Source: Desulfobacteraceae bacterium (GTDB lineage: Bacteria > Desulfobacterota > DSM-4660 > Desulfatiglandales > Desulfatiglandaceae). Taken from it: 63,397 nt of DNA. The translations under genes were made by a program, and so were the position numbers. Below the pieces are notes generated by a model. The model did not search any database. It was not told the origin of the DNA and was given only the letters and a program-made list of their open reading frames with translations. Position 1 is the first letter of the stretch, and every line of letters begins with the position of its first letter. Positions 61,506-63,397 of the stretch are shown piece by piece. The DNA lies in NCBI GenBank assembly GCA_016844935.1, contig JAERTK010000027.1, positions 1-63,397 on the forward strand. The letters are read 5' to 3'.

Positions 61506-62516
61506 ATGGCGCAAGAAAAACAAAAACCCGGCTCCTTTAACCATCTTCAGGCCCGAAATCTGCTGCTGACCATCGTCATTTTTTTCGTCATGATGATCGT
61601 GGTCAGCAGCCTCATCCTTTTTCAAAAGGATATCTCTGAAAACACCATCAAAATAGCGCTGATAATGATGCTTGCAGCCGGTACAATTCTGGCATCCATC
61701 GCTTTCATTATGGTTCGAAAGGTGGCTGTACGGACTGAACGGGCTGATGAAAAGAAAAAGGTGATGGAACTGCAGGTTTGTGAAACCGACAAACTGGCCT
61801 CCTTTGAAGAACTGGCCACCGGCATTGCCCACGAAATCAACAACCCCGTGGCCATCATGATCGAAGAAGCGGGCTGGATCGAAGATCTTCTGGCGGAAGA
61901 AGCATTCAAGAATGACAAGAATCTGACAGAATTCAAGCGGGCACTGGAACAGATTCGAGCCCAGGGGCATCGATGCAAGGAGATCACCCAGAAGTTACTC
62001 AGTTTCGCCACAAAAACTGATTCACGTGTTCAGGAAGTTCACGTAAATGAAGTGATCCGAGAGTTAATCACCCTATCTGAACAAAAGACCCGATACAGCA
62101 ACATTGATGTTGAGAGCCATCTCCAGGAAAACCTGCCCGCCATACAGCTTTCCCCGTCTGAGCTCCAGCAGGTTTTGCTTAATTTGATCAACAATGCCAT
62201 CGACGCAATGGAGAAAGCCGGGGGAACTTTGAGAGTCTCCAGCCGTATGGAAGAAAACGGCACAGCAGAGGGTGATCACATGATCATCCAAATCGCTGAC
62301 AACGGACCGGGGATACCGCCAGGCGATCTGAATCGAATATTCGATCCGTTTTTCACCACCAAACCGGTGGGAAAAGGCACGGGACTGGGCCTGTCCATAT
62401 GCTACGGCATTATCAAGAAGATGGGCGGGATCATTGAAGTCCGAAGCGTTGTCCATGAGGGGACGACCTTTAAAGTAAGAATTCCCCTTTCGAAAAAACA
62501 AAAGGATAGCGAATAG
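61506..62516 (+). CDS. Membrane-bound sensor histidine kinase
   Basis: 336 residues. Two membrane segments (about 18-41 and 51-72) with only a very short loop between, no PAS or HAMP domain, then HisKA with [18 protein letters not shown] and HATPase ([38 protein letters not shown]). The lack of an external domain suggests it senses through the membrane or via a partner, such as the adjacent transporter. It lies 56 nt after the SLC13 gene, with a receiver protein next, so transporter-kinase-receiver form a unit. Confidence 0.9.
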   Translation: MAQEKQKPGSFNHLQARNLLLTIVIFFVMMIVVSSLILFQKDISENTIKIALIMMLAAGTILASIAFIMVRKVAVRTERADEKKKVMELQVCETDKLASFEELATGIAHEINNPVAIMIEEAGWIEDLLAEEAFKNDKNLTEFKRALEQIRAQGHRCKEITQKLLSFATKTDSRVQEVHVNEVIRELITLSEQKTRYSNIDVESHLQENLPAIQLSPSELQQVLLNLINNAIDAMEKAGGTLRVSSRMEENGTAEGDHMIIQIADNGPGIPPGDLNRIFDPFFTTKPVGKGTGLGLSICYGIIKKMGGIIEVRSVVHEGTTFKVRIPLSKKQKDSE

Positions 62517-62545
62517 CTATCCAATGCATATTTGAACATTTTAGA

Positions 62546-62590
62546 AACGAATATCGAATATCGAACAAGGAATGTCGAATTTTGAAGTTT
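62546..62590. repeat. Degenerate CGAATATCGAA-type direct repeats
   Basis: Several copies of GAATATCGAA/GAATGTCGAA in tandem in the spacer between kinase and receiver genes, similar in flavour to those at 43971-44090. Confidence 0.5.
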
Positions 62591-62637
62591 TAAAGCTGAT
62601 GGCTAACGGCTAATTGCAGATTTCGGAATACCGGTGC

Positions 62638-62667
62638 TTGAAATGATAAATTGTTTCATGATAAAAT
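62638..62667 (+). promoter_or_regulatory. Possible promoter for the receiver gene
   Basis: TTGAAA (62638-62643), 18-bp spacer, TAAAAT (62662-62667). It is close to the ribosome-binding site, leaving a very short leader, so confidence is limited. Confidence 0.3.
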
Positions 62668-62685
62668 AGATGAGGAGAAAAGGTT

Positions 62686-63117
62686 ATGGCAATAGCAAAC
62701 GTGCTCTTGGTTGACGATGAAGTTCCTTTCGTGGAGGCAATGGCCCGGCGGTTAGACAAGAGGGATGTCAATATCGCCACCGCATTCAGCGGTTCCGAAG
62801 CCCTGGATGTCCTCGGGGAGGACACCAGCATTGAAGTGGTGATCCTGGACGTGAAGATGCCCGGTATGGACGGGATCGAAACCCTTTCGGAGATCCGGAA
62901 AAGATTTCCCCTCCAGGAAGTGATCATGCTCACCGGACATGCCACCGTAGAAACCGGCATAGAAGGCATGAAACTGGGGGCATTTGACTACCTCATGAAG
63001 CCCTGTGACATGGACGTACTGATGGAAAAAGTGAAAGACGCCTCCGCCAAAAAGAGACGGCATGAAGAAAAGATCATCGAGGCGAGGATGAAGGAGATTA
63101 CTTCGAGAAGGGCGTGA
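62686..63117 (+). CDS. Single-domain response regulator
   Basis: 143 residues. Full receiver: LLVDDEVPFV, phospho-acceptor in VILDVKMPGMDG, MLTGHATVETGIEGMKLGAFDYLMKP. The C-terminal 20 residues are a charged helix (KKRRHEEKIIEARMKEI) without an output domain. GAGGAG before the ATG. Probable partner of the kinase at 61506. Confidence 0.92.
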   Translation: MAIANVLLVDDEVPFVEAMARRLDKRDVNIATAFSGSEALDVLGEDTSIEVVILDVKMPGMDGIETLSEIRKRFPLQEVIMLTGHATVETGIEGMKLGAFDYLMKPCDMDVLMEKVKDASAKKRRHEEKIIEARMKEITSRRA

Positions 63118-63154
63118 GACATTAATAATTGATCTCCCCCAACGACTTAAGTCG

Positions 63155-63397
63155 ATGAAAAAAAGCAACAAAAAACTCTTATTGATGCTGACGCTGAGCT
63201 TTTGCTTTTTCCTTTCTGCAAATGAGGGAATATCCTGGGCAAAACTTGGCAAAACCACGGACAGAACCGAGGCTGAAATCCGACGGCACTGGAAATCATT
63301 TTCCAAAAAGAAGAAATCGGCCAGAGTGCAGGGCAATTACCCTTACATGGATTGCTTTGCGGATGCGGCCAGGAAATACAACCTTCCCGTCCCCCTG
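63155..63397 (+). CDS. Secreted lytic transglycosylase-like protein, C-terminus cut by window edge
   Basis: 81 residues visible, frame open at the right edge. A lipoprotein- or Sec-type signal (MKKSNKKLLLMLTLSFCFFLSA) is followed by a charged stretch and YPYMDCFADAARKYNLPVPL, which resembles the entry helix of SLT-type transglycosylases just before their catalytic Glu. The catalytic part is outside the window, so this remains tentative. It starts 37 nt after the receiver gene. Confidence 0.6.
   Translation, partial: MKKSNKKLLLMLTLSFCFFLSANEGISWAKLGKTTDRTEAEIRRHWKSFSKKKKSARVQGNYPYMDCFADAARKYNLPVPL

Overview
The window looks like chromosomal DNA of a strictly anaerobic, probably sulfate-reducing Desulfobacterota bacterium. 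The evidence is adenylylsulfate reductase beta subunit at the left edge, many heterodisulfide-reductase (Hdr) type flavin/iron-sulfur proteins, a corrinoid-protein reductive activator, a NADH-dehydrogenase module, archaemetzincin, HpnB (hopanoids) and an in-frame UGA best read as selenocysteine. No rRNA, CRISPR array or intact insertion sequence was seen; there is one tRNA.

Layout. (1) 1-2184, minus strand: aprB (cut by the edge) and a 6-phosphofructokinase. (2) 2378-9945: a signalling block with a PAS/sigma54 activator, a histidine kinase carrying a Rossmann-like domain, an NtrC-type regulator, archaemetzincin, and a divergent pair of transcription units: two Cys-cluster proteins leftward (one a GcvH-like protein without the lipoyl lysine) and a receiver protein rightward. 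Both units have well-matched -24/-12 (sigma54) promoters, with palindromes between them. (3) 10012-20127: an Hdr operon: HdrA with an inserted GltD-like domain, MvhD, an FrhB/FdhB-like subunit, a double HdrA with an embedded response-regulator receiver domain, HdrC and HdrB. (4) 20143-25410: a minus-strand receiver-PAS-kinase, then a FlxABCD-like operon whose MvhD-like subunit has an in-frame UGA where its paralog has Cys, followed by a small hairpin. (5) 25560-30972, minus strand: an AAA/DUF4143 ATPase, a TrkA-N-like protein and a giant MscS-family channel. (6) 31259-41448: RACo, a lone cyclic-nucleotide-binding domain and NuoE/F/G-like subunits, then dus, an IspH-UbiA fusion and two glycosyltransferases. 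(7) 41451-41765: an integrase remnant next to tRNA-Leu(CAG). (8) 41916-57405: mostly housekeeping: ribF-apbE, the rpsF-rpsR-yybS-rplI-dnaB set, gmd plus a gmd-like gene broken by an amber codon, map, queG, purH (cyclohydrolase only), two dodecin-like proteins, rsmG and regulators. (9) 57423-63397: a CoA-disulfide-reductase/rhodanese fusion, a CBS protein, an SLC13 transporter, a histidine kinase and receiver pair, and a partial secreted lytic transglycosylase.

How the genes may work together (inference). Regions 2-4 read as one electron-transfer system, Hdr plus Flx, that moves electrons between NAD(H), ferredoxin and disulfide- or sulfur-type acceptors, wired to two-component signalling both at transcription (sigma54) and inside an enzyme subunit (the receiver domain within HdrA). 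That fusion, the Sec-containing MvhD, the GltD insertion at nearly the same place in the other HdrA, and the divergent sigma54 region are the strongest candidates for something not well described. All calls come from reading the sequence; no database search was run.
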